Below are positions 17,648-27,287 of a DNA stretch of 64,000 nt, in pieces. The stretch covers positions 62,001 to 126,000 of the forward strand of contig NZ_CP014160.1 of assembly GCF_001543145.1 (NCBI RefSeq), in the 5' to 3' direction. The notes beneath the pieces were generated by a model. The model saw only the letters and a program-made list of their open reading frames with translations, was not told the origin of the DNA and did no database searches. Each line of letters starts with the position of its first letter. Position 1 is the stretch's first letter. This stretch comes from Aerococcus sanguinicola. GTDB lineage: Bacteria > Bacillota > Bacilli > Lactobacillales > Aerococcaceae. The position numbers and the translations under genes were made by a program.

Positions 17648-20353
17648 TTGGACCAACAAGAGTCAGGGAAGAAGTATTTCACCATGGATGTTCCCGCCGT
17701 TGAAAATGAATTCCAAACGTCAACGACAGGCTTGACCGATGCCCAAGCCAAAGAACGTCTGGACCAATACGGCCCCAACGAAATCCAAGAAGGTGAAAGT
17801 AAGTCTACTTTCCAAAAGTTTATTGATCAGTTCAAGGACCTCATGATCATTATCCTGCTTATTGCAGCCGTGCTTTCCGTTGTCCTGGAAGGCTATGAGG
17901 GGATGGTCGACGCGATCATTATTCTTGCCGTTGTTATTATTAATGCCATTCTTGGGGTTATCCAAGAGAACAAGGCTGAAGACGCTATTAATTCATTGAA
18001 GGAAATGTCTTCGCCCCAAGCCAATGTCCGCCGTGACGGTGAAATTCGCGCCATTGATTCGCGCGAAATTGTGCCTGGCGACGTTGTTTTACTAGAAGCA
18101 GGGAATGTCGTGCCAGCCGATATGCGCTTGATCGAAAGCAATTCCTTGCAGATTGAAGAAGCGGCCCTTACCGGGGAATCTGTACCTGTTACTAAGAACT
18201 TAGAATTGGTGGACGACACAGCAGCTATCGGGGACCGTAAAAATATGGCCTTCTCCTCCACTAACGTCACTTATGGTCGCGGCGCCGGGATCGTTACTGG
18301 AACCGGTATGAACACAGAAGTCGGCCATATCGCGACCATGCTAGATAATGCCGAAACTAAGAAGACGCCACTCCAGGAAGACCAAGATAAATTATCTAAA
18401 TTCCTTACCGTGGCAATCATTGTTATCGCTGTTATTATCTTTGTGGTTGGTTTAGTCCAAGGCCGCTACTGGGTGGACATGCTCCTAACTGCGATTTCAA
18501 TCGCCGTTGCTGCCCTTCCTGAAGGTCTGCCAGCCATCTCAACCATTATCCTCGCCCTGGGGACACAAAAGATGGCCGACCGCAATGCCCTAGTTCGTAA
18601 ATTACCAGCCGTTGAAACCCTGGGTGGGACTGAAGTTATTTGTTCCGACAAGACCGGTACCCTCACCCAAAATAAGATGACCATTGAAAAGGTCTACTAC
18701 AATGGCCAAATCCATGATGCTAGTGAAGATATTGACTTCGAAGAACCTGTCTTCAAGATCATGAACATGGCGAACGACACCACGGTTTCAGCTGACAAGA
18801 GCCTAGCTGGGGACCCAACCGAGACAGCCATGGTTCAATTCGGGATCGACAAGGGCTTCCAACTCGATGAAGCGCTCCAAGCCCAACCTCGGATTGGTGA
18901 AATCCCATTCGACTCTGAACGTAAGATGTCAACTACTGTTCATCCAAGCTCAGACAAGGCTCAAGGCCAATTCGTTGTCATGACCAAGGGTGCGCCTGAC
19001 GTTATTATTGACAACTGTGACTACTACTATGAAAATGGTCAGATCCACGAAATGACCGAAGCCTACCGTGACAAGCTCTTAACTGCTAACCACGATATGG
19101 CTGTTGAAGCCCTGCGTGTCCTCGCTATGGCCTTCAAGTATATCGACCAAGAAGCCGACGAGTATACGAGTGAAGAACACGAACGTCATTTGGTATATGC
19201 TGGTATGGTCGGTGAAATCGACCCTGAACGTCCAGAAGCTAAGGACGCGATCGCTACCGCTAAGGCGGCTGGTATCCGGACCGTTATGATCACGGGTGAC
19301 CACCAAACAACAGCTGCTGCCATTGCAGAACGTTTAGGTATCATTACTGAAGAACACGATGAATCTGCAGTAACCACTGGGGCCTACCTCGATACCATCG
19401 ATGATAATCAATTAGAACAAGAAGTTGAACAATACTCTGTTTATGCTCGGGTTGCTCCTGAACATAAGGTAAGAATTGTTCGCGCTTGGCAATCTAAGAC
19501 CCATAACAAGGTTGTTGCCATGACCGGTGACGGGGTCAACGATGCCCCATCCCTCAAACAAGCCGACATCGGGATTGGTATGGGGATCACTGGGACAGAA
19601 GTGTCTAAGGGTGCTTCCGACATGGTACTGGCTGACGACAACTTCGCCACCATTGTCCATGCGGTTGAAGAAGGACGTAAAGTCTTCGCTAACATCCAAA
19701 AGGCGGTTCAATACCTCTTATCAGCTAACCTGGGTGAAGTTATGACCCTCTTTATTGCAACCTTTGCTAACTGGACTATCCTGGAGCCGATCCACATTCT
19801 TTGGATTAACTTGGTAACCGACACCTTCCCAGCCATTGCACTTGGTCTGGAAGAAGCGGAACCTGACGTGATGGAACACAGACCGCGTGGCCGCCGAACC
19901 AACCTCCTATCAGGTGGGGTTCTGGAAGGGATCATCTACCAAGGGATCTACGAAGGTGGTATTACCCTCTTCGTTTACTGGTATGCTATCAACAAGATGC
20001 AAGTTGAACATGTCGATGCGGAAGCGATGGCCTTCCTAACCTTGGCCTTTATCCAGCTCGCCCACGCCTTCAACTGTAAGTCTGTTTACCGGTCACTCTT
20101 CTCAGGTAATCCATTTAACAACAAGGCCTTCAACTTGGCCATCCTGGTCTCTGCTGCCATGCTGATCATTACCGTCTTTGTGCCAGGCTTAAACGATGCC
20201 TTCGGTACCATCCACTTGGTTAATGATCCAAATGCCGGTCAAATGTGGACAGTTATCATTGTTGCTGCCCTGTCTATCATTCCTTACGTAGAGATTATCA
20301 AATTCTTCCTACGTCAATCCGGCTATGCAGCCAAGTCAGAAGATCATAAATAA
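17648..20353 (+). CDS. P2A-type cation-transporting P-type ATPase (Ca2+/Mn2+ exporter type)
   Basis: The 901-residue pump has the phosphorylation motif DKTGTLTQNK (Asp334), TGES in the actuator domain, and PEGLP in membrane helix 4. It also has TGDGVNDAPSLKQADIG in the hinge and NLVTDTFPAIALG in helix 6. PEGLP and the NxxTD helix are ion-site residues typical of the SERCA/PacL-like group. The yybP-ykoY riboswitch upstream suggests that it exports manganese, as shown for related pumps of Lactococcus and Streptococcus, and possibly calcium too. AAGGAG is well spaced for the TTG at 17648. An ATG 36 nt later is the alternative start. Confidence 0.94.
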   Translation: MDQQESGKKYFTMDVPAVENEFQTSTTGLTDAQAKERLDQYGPNEIQEGESKSTFQKFIDQFKDLMIIILLIAAVLSVVLEGYEGMVDAIIILAVVIINAILGVIQENKAEDAINSLKEMSSPQANVRRDGEIRAIDSREIVPGDVVLLEAGNVVPADMRLIESNSLQIEEAALTGESVPVTKNLELVDDTAAIGDRKNMAFSSTNVTYGRGAGIVTGTGMNTEVGHIATMLDNAETKKTPLQEDQDKLSKFLTVAIIVIAVIIFVVGLVQGRYWVDMLLTAISIAVAALPEGLPAISTIILALGTQKMADRNALVRKLPAVETLGGTEVICSDKTGTLTQNKMTIEKVYYNGQIHDASEDIDFEEPVFKIMNMANDTTVSADKSLAGDPTETAMVQFGIDKGFQLDEALQAQPRIGEIPFDSERKMSTTVHPSSDKAQGQFVVMTKGAPDVIIDNCDYYYENGQIHEMTEAYRDKLLTANHDMAVEALRVLAMAFKYIDQEADEYTSEEHERHLVYAGMVGEIDPERPEAKDAIATAKAAGIRTVMITGDHQTTAAAIAERLGIITEEHDESAVTTGAYLDTIDDNQLEQEVEQYSVYARVAPEHKVRIVRAWQSKTHNKVVAMTGDGVNDAPSLKQADIGIGMGITGTEVSKGASDMVLADDNFATIVHAVEEGRKVFANIQKAVQYLLSANLGEVMTLFIATFANWTILEPIHILWINLVTDTFPAIALGLEEAEPDVMEHRPRGRRTNLLSGGVLEGIIYQGIYEGGITLFVYWYAINKMQVEHVDAEAMAFLTLAFIQLAHAFNCKSVYRSLFSGNPFNNKAFNLAILVSAAMLIITVFVPGLNDAFGTIHLVNDPNAGQMWTVIIVAALSIIPYVEIIKFFLRQSGYAAKSEDHK

Positions 20354-20381
20354 GAAGCAAAGCCTTTGAATTGGCTTAAGC

Positions 20382-20426
20382 AAAAAACAGAGCCTCCTGT
20401 CCAAAAGACGGGAAGCTCTGTTTTTG
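20382..20426. terminator. Bidirectional terminator after the P-type ATPase
   Basis: AAAAACAGAGC pairs with GCTCTGTTTTT around an inner TCC-GTC/GAC-GGA helix. It lies between two convergent genes. Confidence 0.85.
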
Positions 20427-20441
20427 TGTTGTAGAGATCAA

Positions 20442-21128
20442 TTAAATAAAGAGATCCAAAATATCGGCCAGAGACTTTCCAAAGATGGTCTTCCCTTCCT
20501 CTGCTTCGGCCTGCTGAAGGGCCTCTTGGCGGTAGCCATTGCTATGGAAGTGGATGGTCTGGTCTTCATGAGTTCTCTCTTCTTCTTTCGCTGGCTGCTT
20601 ATCTGCTGTCTCTGGCAATCTTTCTAAATAGGCATAGGAGAAACAATACTTAGCCGGAAGGACGGCTTGGGACTGACCATGGTTGTCATAGCAGCGAAAT
20701 TCCAAGTCCCCCTGGTCATTATAGCGATAGGCGTAGGCCAGAAGCCAGTGGTTACCATAGGGAGACCCTAGGAGACCTGCTGTTCCCACAATAAAGGGTC
20801 CATAACCTGCAGCCATTAAGTCAGGGACTTTAACTTCTGAAAAGAGGCCGACCTTGACCCGGTAGCCCTGGGGTCCCAAGAGACTGTCTAAGCCCGAATA
20901 AATATTCCAAATAAAGGTGCCCTTGTGTAAGTGCTTGTCATCGACTAACTCTTGGCTGGCCCCGAGTAAGCGGCCAGGATCCAAGGCCCGTCCCGTATCA
21001 GCCAGGACACGGTCATGGACTAAGGCAGCAGTGACATAGGACCCACAGATTCCAGGCTCCTCGCGGTTAATCCAACTTCTATATTTTGCAAAGCGGTCTG
21101 CTGGCAGACCCTGCCATTGTTCAACCAT
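20442..21128 (-). CDS. Putative C39-like/papain-fold cysteine peptidase family protein
   Basis: This 228-residue protein has no signal peptide or membrane helix. The pattern EEPGICGSYVTAALV (Cys near residue 28), GNHWLLAYAY (His) and FRCYDNHG (Asp/Asn) is the order expected of a peptidase C39-like or papain-like catalytic triad. The C-terminal 50 residues are charged and probably disordered. Proteins of this type in streptococci are sometimes misnamed dihydrolipoamide dehydrogenase. Activity and substrate are unknown. The ribosome site GGAGGGAAATGA supports the start. Confidence 0.55.
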   Translation of the reverse strand: MVEQWQGLPADRFAKYRSWINREEPGICGSYVTAALVHDRVLADTGRALDPGRLLGASQELVDDKHLHKGTFIWNIYSGLDSLLGPQGYRVKVGLFSEVKVPDLMAAGYGPFIVGTAGLLGSPYGNHWLLAYAYRYNDQGDLEFRCYDNHGQSQAVLPAKYCFSYAYLERLPETADKQPAKEEERTHEDQTIHFHSNGYRQEALQQAEAEEGKTIFGKSLADILDLFI

Positions 21129-21204
21129 TCATTTCCCTCCATATTGCGAATATCATATCCCTATTCTACCATTCTTACTTGCCTTTGTCAGAAGATGAGG
21201 ATTG

Positions 21205-21235
21205 GAGGCTGGAACAAAATCTCCAGCCTCTTTTT
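21205..21235 (+). terminator. Terminator-like hairpin upstream of the O-antigen-ligase-like gene
   Basis: GAGGCTGGA (21205-21213) pairs with TCCAGCCTC (21222-21230) and is followed by TTTTT. No gene is visible to its left on the plus strand, so it may end a short RNA or an antisense transcript. Confidence 0.5.
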
Positions 21236-21240
21236 AACCA

Positions 21241-21290
21241 ACAAAACTTTTTCAAAAGTCAGGCCTGAATGACTTTTGTCACACTCGCTT
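21241..21290. repeat. Short palindrome, empty-site relative of the 58.2 kb element
   Basis: AAAAGTCA / TGACTTTT flanks GGCCTGAA and is followed by TGTCACACTC. The flanks match 58141-58275, where about 64 bp of extra hairpin is inserted between two near-identical copies of CAGGCCTGA. Here only one copy is present (21260-21268). Confidence 0.6.
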
Positions 21291-21375
21291 GATTTTAGAA
21301 ATTCTTTGTACTTCTCTAGCTATAACGTGGTATCATAATAACTAATGATAAGTTATAAAGGAGGAGGTGATTCGC

Positions 21376-22572
21376 ATGAAGACCCTCTCAAGCGATCGTT
21401 TACCCTGGGACCTGCAAGCCCTGCTCTTAATGATCTTATTAATCAGCAACTTCTTCCCCTTCTATATTACGGTCACCGTGATGACGGTCATCTTTATTAT
21501 TTTAGGGGTCTGCGGGCTTTTCCGCCCCAGCTTTACGGATAATAGTGGGGTGATGGCAGCCTTTTGGATATTTATCGCTTACAATATTAGCATTTCCCTC
21601 GTCTATCAAAACTGGTTGGGTGTCCTCATATCTTTTGGCTTCGCTATCTACTTAATCTTTTTCAAGTATTATTTTGATGCCATCAAGCCTTATTTTGTGG
21701 AAGACTTGATCAATATCAGCCTTATCGCTAGTTTTATTCTTTTTATTTTTGCCCTGCTCGAGCACTTTCAGTTCATCCAGGAATGGGACTATACCTTTAT
21801 TTCCGAGGCTATGGGCAAGCAGCATGCAGACCGGGTCGAAGCGACTTTTTTTAATCCGAATTACTATGCTATGATGCTTGAATTCTTCATCATTATTGGC
21901 CTCTACAAGTTGACGCGGACCAAGAAATTGCGAAAGAAATTAGCCTTCGCCTTCATTACCCTCTGTAATCTGTCCGCTATCTTCTTTACTGGAGCTAGGA
22001 CTAGCTTTATGGTCGTTATCGGATCAATCGTCGTCTTCTACTATGTTTACGGCTACCACAAACAGGCCCTGGTCAGCTTAGGGCTGATGGGGCTAGGCGT
22101 TCTCGGTCTAATGGTGACCGACCTCTTCCCCCGCATGGACTCCCTATCTTGGGCCTTGGGGGACCGGATCCATATCTGGCAGACAGCCTTGCGAGCGCTC
22201 CGCCACAACTATCTCTTTGGTCAGGGACCCTTGACCTACTTGCAGGTCTGGAACGAATATCCGGGGGGAAAATCAACCATCCATTCCCACAGCATCTACC
22301 TGGACCCCCTCCTCAGCTATGGGATTGTCGGCTGCAGCATCCTCTTTCTCCCCTTCTACCGCTTTGCTAGCTTGATTAATACCATGAGAAAGTATCCTGC
22401 TCTTCGCTTGCGCTTGGCCCTGATCTGTTCTTTTATTTCCATTGTCCTCCTCCACGGTCTCCTGGACCTGACGATCTTTTGGATCCAGACCAGCTTCCTC
22501 TTCCTTATCATTGTCCTACCGATTAAGAATATGATTCAAGAAGCCGAAGCCGGACTCTATCCCGAAAAATAA
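21376..22572 (+). CDS. O-antigen ligase family (Wzy_C) membrane protein
   Basis: The protein of about 398 residues has ten or more hydrophobic segments and the Wzy_C/O-antigen ligase hallmark. This is a large external loop (about 265-310, GQGPLTYLQVWNEYPGG through HSHSIYLDPLLSYG) and GARTSFMVV in the preceding helix. In Gram-positives such proteins polymerise or ligate surface glycans. No other glycan genes adjoin it, so its substrate is unknown. A GTG nine bases upstream lies within the AGGAGGAGGTG ribosome site, so the ATG at 21376 is preferred. Confidence 0.82.
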   Translation: MKTLSSDRLPWDLQALLLMILLISNFFPFYITVTVMTVIFIILGVCGLFRPSFTDNSGVMAAFWIFIAYNISISLVYQNWLGVLISFGFAIYLIFFKYYFDAIKPYFVEDLINISLIASFILFIFALLEHFQFIQEWDYTFISEAMGKQHADRVEATFFNPNYYAMMLEFFIIIGLYKLTRTKKLRKKLAFAFITLCNLSAIFFTGARTSFMVVIGSIVVFYYVYGYHKQALVSLGLMGLGVLGLMVTDLFPRMDSLSWALGDRIHIWQTALRALRHNYLFGQGPLTYLQVWNEYPGGKSTIHSHSIYLDPLLSYGIVGCSILFLPFYRFASLINTMRKYPALRLRLALICSFISIVLLHGLLDLTIFWIQTSFLFLIIVLPIKNMIQEAEAGLYPEK

Positions 22573-22623
22573 AAAAGAAGCCTTGACCCTTTCAGTCCAA
22601 CTGATTGGTCAAGGCTTCTTTTA
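22571..22623. terminator. Bidirectional terminator between the ligase-like gene and argS
   Basis: AAGAAGCCTTGACC pairs perfectly with GGTCAAGGCTTCTT across an 18-nt loop, with A and T runs outside. It serves convergent genes. Confidence 0.88.
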
Positions 22624-22659
22624 ATATGATCATTGATTGCTCAAGTTATTAGCCCTGTC

Positions 22660-24351
22660 CTACATTTCATGCGGTGCAGCGACACCGAGCAGGTTCAAGG
22701 CGGCTTCTAAAACAACCGTCGTTGCTTTAACGAGGGCTAAACGTGACTCTAAGCCTTCATCCTCTTCAAGGATACGGTTGTGGGCATAGTAGCGGTTAAA
22801 GTTCTGAGCGAGGTTGATCGCATACTTAGCAATCACGCTTGGCTCATAGTGACGGTAGGCCTTTTCAATGGTTTCTGGGAAGTCATTTAAGGCCTTGATA
22901 ATGGTATAGGCTTCTGGGTCTTCCAAGCTATAGTCAGCCGCCAGGTCAAGCTCGCGACCTGACTTGCGCAAGATGGAATGCGCCCGAGCATTGGCGTATT
23001 GGACATAAGGCCCGGTCTCCCCTTCAAACTGGACAATTTCACTGAGTTTGAAGTCAAAGTTATTCATCCGGTCATTCTTCAGGTCGTGGAAGATGACAGC
23101 ACCGACCCCAACTTGGTGGGCAACCTGGTCTTTATTGGCTAAGTCTGGATTCTTTTCTTCAATTTGTGCTTCCGCTAGGCGGATGGCTTCATTGAGGGCC
23201 TCCTCGAGAAGGACAACTTTACCTTTACGGGTGGAGAGCTTCTTCCCATCCTTGGTCACCAGACCGAACGGAATATGGTGGATGTCATCGTACCAGTCGT
23301 AACCCATTTCTTTGAGGACCGCCTTCAATTGCTTGAAGTGGATGCTTTGCTCATTACCCACCACATAGAGGGACTGAGCAAAGTCATAGTGATCCTTGCG
23401 GTAGAGGGCAGCGGCCAGGTCGCGGGTCATATAGAGGGTCGCTCCATCTGACTTTTTGACTAAGGCAGGGATCAGGTCATACTTGTCTAAGTCAACAATC
23501 GTCGCCCCATTATCGACCTTGAGCAGGTCCTTTTCTTCCAAGAGGTCGATGACCCGGTCCATCTTGTCATTGTAGAAGGCTTCGCCCTTGTCGGAATCGA
23601 ATTCAATGCCTAACATGGCATAGATGCGGTTGAATTCTTTGAGGGACTCGCTTCTAAACCAACGCCAGAGGGCTAATTCTTCTTCCGAACCTTCTTCCAA
23701 GGCCTTGAAAGCTTGGCGGCCCTTGTCGTTTAAGCTCTCATCTTTCTCGGCTTCTTCGTGGAACTTCACGTAGAGGCGTAAAAGTTCTTGGATTGGATTC
23801 GCCCGGACTTCTTCTTCTGTTCCCCATAAGCGATAGGCAACGATTAATTTCCCGAACTGCGTCCCCCAGTCGCCCAGGTGGTTGATCCGAATGGGGTTAA
23901 AGCCGACCTTGGCCAAAATATTCCCAATCGCATTCCCAATCACCGTAGAACGCAGGTGGCCCATGGACATGGGTTTTGCAATATTCGGGCTAGACATATC
24001 GATGGTGACATTGCCGCCGTGGCCTAAGTCCTGTTGGCCGTAATCTGACCCCTGGCTGAGAATTTCTTTTAAGACTTGCTTAGACACTTGGTCCGGCTTG
24101 AGGAAGAAATTCAAGTAAGGACCCACTGCTTCAACCTTGTCTAAAGCAGGATCATTTATCTCAGCTGCGAGTTCTTGAGCAATGGCTTGGGGTGCCTTGC
24201 GCAAGGCCTTGGCTAAGAGGAAGCAGGGAAAGGCAATATCGCCGTGGTCACTATGCTTAGGAGTTTCGAGGGCAGCTTCGATCTGATCCACATCCAAGTG
24301 GTCAGAAACTGACTCATAAATCACTTCGGCAACATGATGTTTTAAATCCAT
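22660..24351 (-). CDS. argS: Arginyl-tRNA synthetase
   Basis: Class Ia synthetase that charges tRNA-Arg. The 563-residue protein has the HIGH-like motif in [20 protein letters not shown] (about residue 125), [19 protein letters not shown] near the KMSKS position, and the C-terminal DALR anticodon-binding domain ([11 protein letters not shown] onward). The open frame extends 35 codons further. The ATG at 24351 is preceded by AAGGAGTT and gives the family-typical start. No T-box leader is visible. The next upstream gene, pepO, ends 88 bp away on the same strand. Confidence 0.97.
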   Translation of the reverse strand: MDLKHHVAEVIYESVSDHLDVDQIEAALETPKHSDHGDIAFPCFLLAKALRKAPQAIAQELAAEINDPALDKVEAVGPYLNFFLKPDQVSKQVLKEILSQGSDYGQQDLGHGGNVTIDMSSPNIAKPMSMGHLRSTVIGNAIGNILAKVGFNPIRINHLGDWGTQFGKLIVAYRLWGTEEEVRANPIQELLRLYVKFHEEAEKDESLNDKGRQAFKALEEGSEEELALWRWFRSESLKEFNRIYAMLGIEFDSDKGEAFYNDKMDRVIDLLEEKDLLKVDNGATIVDLDKYDLIPALVKKSDGATLYMTRDLAAALYRKDHYDFAQSLYVVGNEQSIHFKQLKAVLKEMGYDWYDDIHHIPFGLVTKDGKKLSTRKGKVVLLEEALNEAIRLAEAQIEEKNPDLANKDQVAHQVGVGAVIFHDLKNDRMNNFDFKLSEIVQFEGETGPYVQYANARAHSILRKSGRELDLAADYSLEDPEAYTIIKALNDFPETIEKAYRHYEPSVIAKYAINLAQNFNRYYAHNRILEEDEGLESRLALVKATTVVLEAALNLLGVAAPHEM

Positions 24352-24439
24352 AACACAACTCCTTGTCTTTTTGGGTGCGGATTTGAGCACCTCTTTCATC
24401 TTAACTATTTTAGCATAGAATCTTCTATACTTATAGCAC

Positions 24440-26338
24440 CTACCAAACCACCACACGATTTTCTTTAGCTAGGTACATGGGATCGCCCTCCTGGATGCCA
24501 AAGCAAGTATGGAAAGCGTCGATATTCTTGACTTGGACATTAGCTCTCAGTGGACTTGGGGCATGGACGTCCATATTGAGCAGCAATTGCTTGTATTGGT
24601 CCCGAGCTTTTTGGCACCAGATCCTTGCCCAATTAATGAAGAAGGCTTCTAAGTCATAATCTTTCTCGTGCTGGCAGGCCTCAAGAGCCGCTTGGAGACC
24701 GCCGGCATCGGCAATATTTTCAGAAACCGTCATCCGCCCATTCACTTGTCCTCCAGCAAAAGGCAAGCCGTCGAATTGGTCGACCATTTCTTCCGCTTTA
24801 GCAGAAAAGACCTCATAATCTTGCTCTTGCCACCAATTGGTCATATTCCCTTTTTCATCGAATTGGGCCCCATTGTTGTCGAAGGCGTGGGATATTTCAT
24901 GGGCAATCACGGCTCCAATCCCCCCATAGTTCTGGCTCCGGCTCTGGTCAATGGCATAGAAGGGCGCCTGTAAGATAGCCGCAGGGAAGCAGATATGGTT
25001 GAAACTTGGATTGTAGTAGGCATTGACCGTCGCTGGTGACATCCCCCACTCGGTCCGGTCAACCTCTTGGCCATAACGTCCCAATCGGTCAGCAATCTTT
25101 ATCCGGCTGAAGACTTGGAGGTTGCCGTAGAAGCTGAGCTCAGGGTCTACCTTGAATTTGCTGTAGATGTCAGGATAAGTATCCGGATAGCCGACCAAGA
25201 TATCGATGGCGTCGAGCTTGACAATGGCCTTGTCAATGGTTTCAGGGCTCAACCAATCGTTAGCTTCTAAGCGTTTCTTGTAAACTTCAATCATTTCCAC
25301 AACCATTTGGCGGACATCTTCACGGGCTTGGGAACCAAAATGCTTCTTCCCGTAATAGAGCCCGATGACTTGGTCAAACATGGCTGTACTTGCATAGAAG
25401 GCTTGTTTCTCCTTGGATAGGGTCTCAGGATTACCGGACAGGGCCAGGCTGTACTGGCTGCCGATCTGGCGCATTTCTTCACTGAGGCAATTCGACGCCG
25501 CATTGACCACTTGGACGAGCAGCCAAGCTTTCATTTGGTCGAAGGAATCGGCATTAACAAGCTCATCAAAATGCTCAAAGAAGACTGGCTGGGTCACAAT
25601 CACCTGGTCCGGCACTTGACCTAAGAGGGCTTCAAAGTAAGCTTTAAAATCAAAGCTAGCCGAATAAGCTTGCACCTGGTCCATCGTTCGTGGGTTATAG
25701 AGCTTAGGATAGTCCGCTAATTCCTCATTGCTCTTCATATACTGGGCCAAGGAGCGGTCAAAGGCCAAGGCACGAGCGGTGACTTGGTCCGCTTGACCGA
25801 TCCCACAATAGCTCAATAATTCCTCGGACTGCTTGGCATAGACAGCTAGTAAGCTTTGGCCCGCTTCGTTTCCTTCTTCATAATAGGTCGTGTCTGGCAA
25901 GACCAAGCCAGGAGTATCCAGGTAGAGGGTATAGTGGTCGGTATCCTTCATATCCGCTTCCACACTGATCGCAAAGGGCAGGTCATTATTCTTAAGGGTC
26001 CAGTCTTTTGCAAAGGTCTGTAAGTCAGCCAAGTTCTCCAAGGCTTTGACTTGGTCAATTTCTTCTTCTAAGGGCTGACTCCCTTGAGCTTCGCGCCCCT
26101 CGAAATCGAGGGCCTTATTGTAATAGGCCACGAATTCTTCCAATTCTGGCTGGTCCAAGGCTATCTTGCCCTCGCGCATGGCTTGGCTTTCTTCTAATAA
26201 GAGGTCTTCCATCCGGTCTCTTAAACTGGTAAAACCGCCTGTAGCTGGCTTATCAGCAGGAATCTCCGCTTGGGCTAGCCAGTCTCCATTAACTGCTAGG
26301 TAAAGGTCATCTTTAATCGAATCGTAATCGATAGTCAT
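24440..26338 (-). CDS. pepO: M13 family neutral endopeptidase PepO
   Basis: Zinc oligoendopeptidase of the neprilysin family. The 632-residue protein carries the catalytic [14 protein letters not shown] motif (HExxH, about residue 480) and the third zinc-ligand motif ENIADAGG. The substrate-binding [19 protein letters not shown] segment is also present. There is no signal peptide, as in cytoplasmic lactococcal PepO, which degrades peptides of up to about 30 residues. The ribosome site GGAGAGGGAGAG is good. Confidence 0.96.
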   Translation of the reverse strand: MTIDYDSIKDDLYLAVNGDWLAQAEIPADKPATGGFTSLRDRMEDLLLEESQAMREGKIALDQPELEEFVAYYNKALDFEGREAQGSQPLEEEIDQVKALENLADLQTFAKDWTLKNNDLPFAISVEADMKDTDHYTLYLDTPGLVLPDTTYYEEGNEAGQSLLAVYAKQSEELLSYCGIGQADQVTARALAFDRSLAQYMKSNEELADYPKLYNPRTMDQVQAYSASFDFKAYFEALLGQVPDQVIVTQPVFFEHFDELVNADSFDQMKAWLLVQVVNAASNCLSEEMRQIGSQYSLALSGNPETLSKEKQAFYASTAMFDQVIGLYYGKKHFGSQAREDVRQMVVEMIEVYKKRLEANDWLSPETIDKAIVKLDAIDILVGYPDTYPDIYSKFKVDPELSFYGNLQVFSRIKIADRLGRYGQEVDRTEWGMSPATVNAYYNPSFNHICFPAAILQAPFYAIDQSRSQNYGGIGAVIAHEISHAFDNNGAQFDEKGNMTNWWQEQDYEVFSAKAEEMVDQFDGLPFAGGQVNGRMTVSENIADAGGLQAALEACQHEKDYDLEAFFINWARIWCQKARDQYKQLLLNMDVHAPSPLRANVQVKNIDAFHTCFGIQEGDPMYLAKENRVVVW

Positions 26339-26497
26339 TATCGCTCTCCCTCTCCATATAGTCTGTACCCTCTATTTTAACATACGGACTCGGCCCCTGA
26401 CCTTTTAAAGTTTACTAAAAAGCAGTTTTACTCACTTTTGCTAGCTAGTAACTAGTGCCTATGATAAAAATATTATCCACTTCAACCTGTGAATTTA

Positions 26498-26515
26498 TTT
26501 ACAAATACTTGTAAA
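26498..26515. promoter_or_regulatory. Palindromic operator candidate overlapping a promoter
   Basis: TTTACAA, four bases, TTGTAAA is a perfect 7+7 inverted repeat. It overlaps the -35 box of the promoter that precedes the gene at 26578. Confidence 0.45.
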
Positions 26516-26537
26516 CGCATACATTTATAGGTACAAT
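26509..26537 (+). promoter_or_regulatory. Promoter of the 95-residue hypothetical gene
   Basis: TTGTAA (26509-26514), a 17-bp spacer and TACAAT (26532-26537) lie 40 bp before the start codon. Confidence 0.6.
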
Positions 26538-26577
26538 TAATAAAGGAAAGTCACTGTAGAGCTAGGAGGAAATTTAC

Positions 26578-26865
26578 ATGTCCAAAGAACTGATCACTTT
26601 CTTAGAATACGAGTACCGGGTCCAGCCCGGCCAATATTTCCAATTTGATTATTCCTTTACTGAGGATTATTTAATTCGCAATGTCATTATTGACCAGGAT
26701 GATGTCTTCACTAAATTGTTAACCATCTATCCGATTAACGAGACCCGCGATTTCGTTATGTACATGGAGCAGAACCAAGAAGGCTCACTCTACCGAACCA
26801 ATTATTCCCTCAAATTAAAGGAAAATTCAGACGTCTATGAAGCCATCCTGCCCAATTTTAATTAA
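26578..26865 (+). CDS. Hypothetical protein, 95 residues
   Basis: I do not recognise this protein. It is acidic and rich in tyrosine and aromatic residues, with no signal peptide or membrane helix. Alternating hydrophobic stretches (QYFQFDYSFTEDYLIRNVII) suggest a small beta-sheet fold. It is a convincing gene because it has a promoter, an AGGAGG ribosome site at ideal spacing and a terminator of its own. A palindromic operator candidate suggests regulated expression. Confidence 0.7.
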   Translation: MSKELITFLEYEYRVQPGQYFQFDYSFTEDYLIRNVIIDQDDVFTKLLTIYPINETRDFVMYMEQNQEGSLYRTNYSLKLKENSDVYEAILPNFN

Positions 26866-26866
26866 G

Positions 26867-26908
26867 CAAAAAGCAGCAAAGTCTCCCACTAAACTTTGCT
26901 GCTTTTTT
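26867..26908. terminator. Bidirectional terminator
   Basis: AAAAAGCAGCAAAGT pairs with ACTTTGCTGCTTTTTT across about 10 nt. It is shared by the convergent 95-residue gene and the XRE regulator. Confidence 0.85.
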
Positions 26909-27107
26909 ATTTGATTTCTAATTGGTCCGGATGAATATTTAAAACCTCTGCTATTTTTAATACATTAGCATAAGAGGCATGGTAGAGATTATTGGGGTCT
27001 TTCTCATAATTGGCAATGGTCCTGGTCGTAATATGCACAGCCTGAGCCAATTGTTCCTGGGTCATTCCCCTACTCTTGCGCCAATCTCCTAAATATTTTC
27101 TTTTCAT
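26907..27107 (-). CDS. XRE family transcriptional regulator (66 residues)
   Basis: The small protein is almost entirely a Cro/C1-type helix-turn-helix: WRKSRGMTQEQLAQAVHITTRTIANYEKDP is the helix 2-turn-helix 3 core. An ATG 48 nt upstream is in frame, but the ATG at 27107 follows GAGGAGG at seven bases and is preferred. It is divergent from a second XRE gene, and both upstream regions carry TCATATGAA, a likely shared operator. Such pairs occur in phage-like switches and in chromosomal stress modules. No other phage genes are nearby. Confidence 0.85.
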   Translation of the reverse strand: MKRKYLGDWRKSRGMTQEQLAQAVHITTRTIANYEKDPNNLYHASYANVLKIAEVLNIHPDQLEIK

Positions 27108-27118
27108 AGCAAGCCTCC

Positions 27119-27127
27119 TCATATGAA
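27119..27127. promoter_or_regulatory. Operator candidate 1 (TCATATGAA)
   Basis: This is the first of two matching sites in the region between the divergent XRE genes. It lies 12 bp upstream of the minus-strand gene's start. Confidence 0.4.
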
Positions 27128-27239
27128 TTATATAGTTAGGGTATATGTAAGTCAAATTTATATGCCTAAAATTCTAAAATATCGAATTATAATTCTAATA
27201 AGTAGAAACGAAATAAATTTCATGAATTTAGTTTCATTA

Positions 27240-27249
27240 TTCATATGAA
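27240..27249. promoter_or_regulatory. Operator candidate 2 (TTCATATGAA)
   Basis: A perfect 10-bp palindrome containing the same TCATATGAA core as site 1, 38 bp before the plus-strand XRE start. Confidence 0.4.
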
Positions 27250-27287
27250 CGTGCTATGATTAATATAAATACTAAGGAGGGTTGCCT

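Noticed and set aside
24352..24439. T-box leader for argS
   Set aside because: The gap to pepO is too short and lacks T-box motifs.
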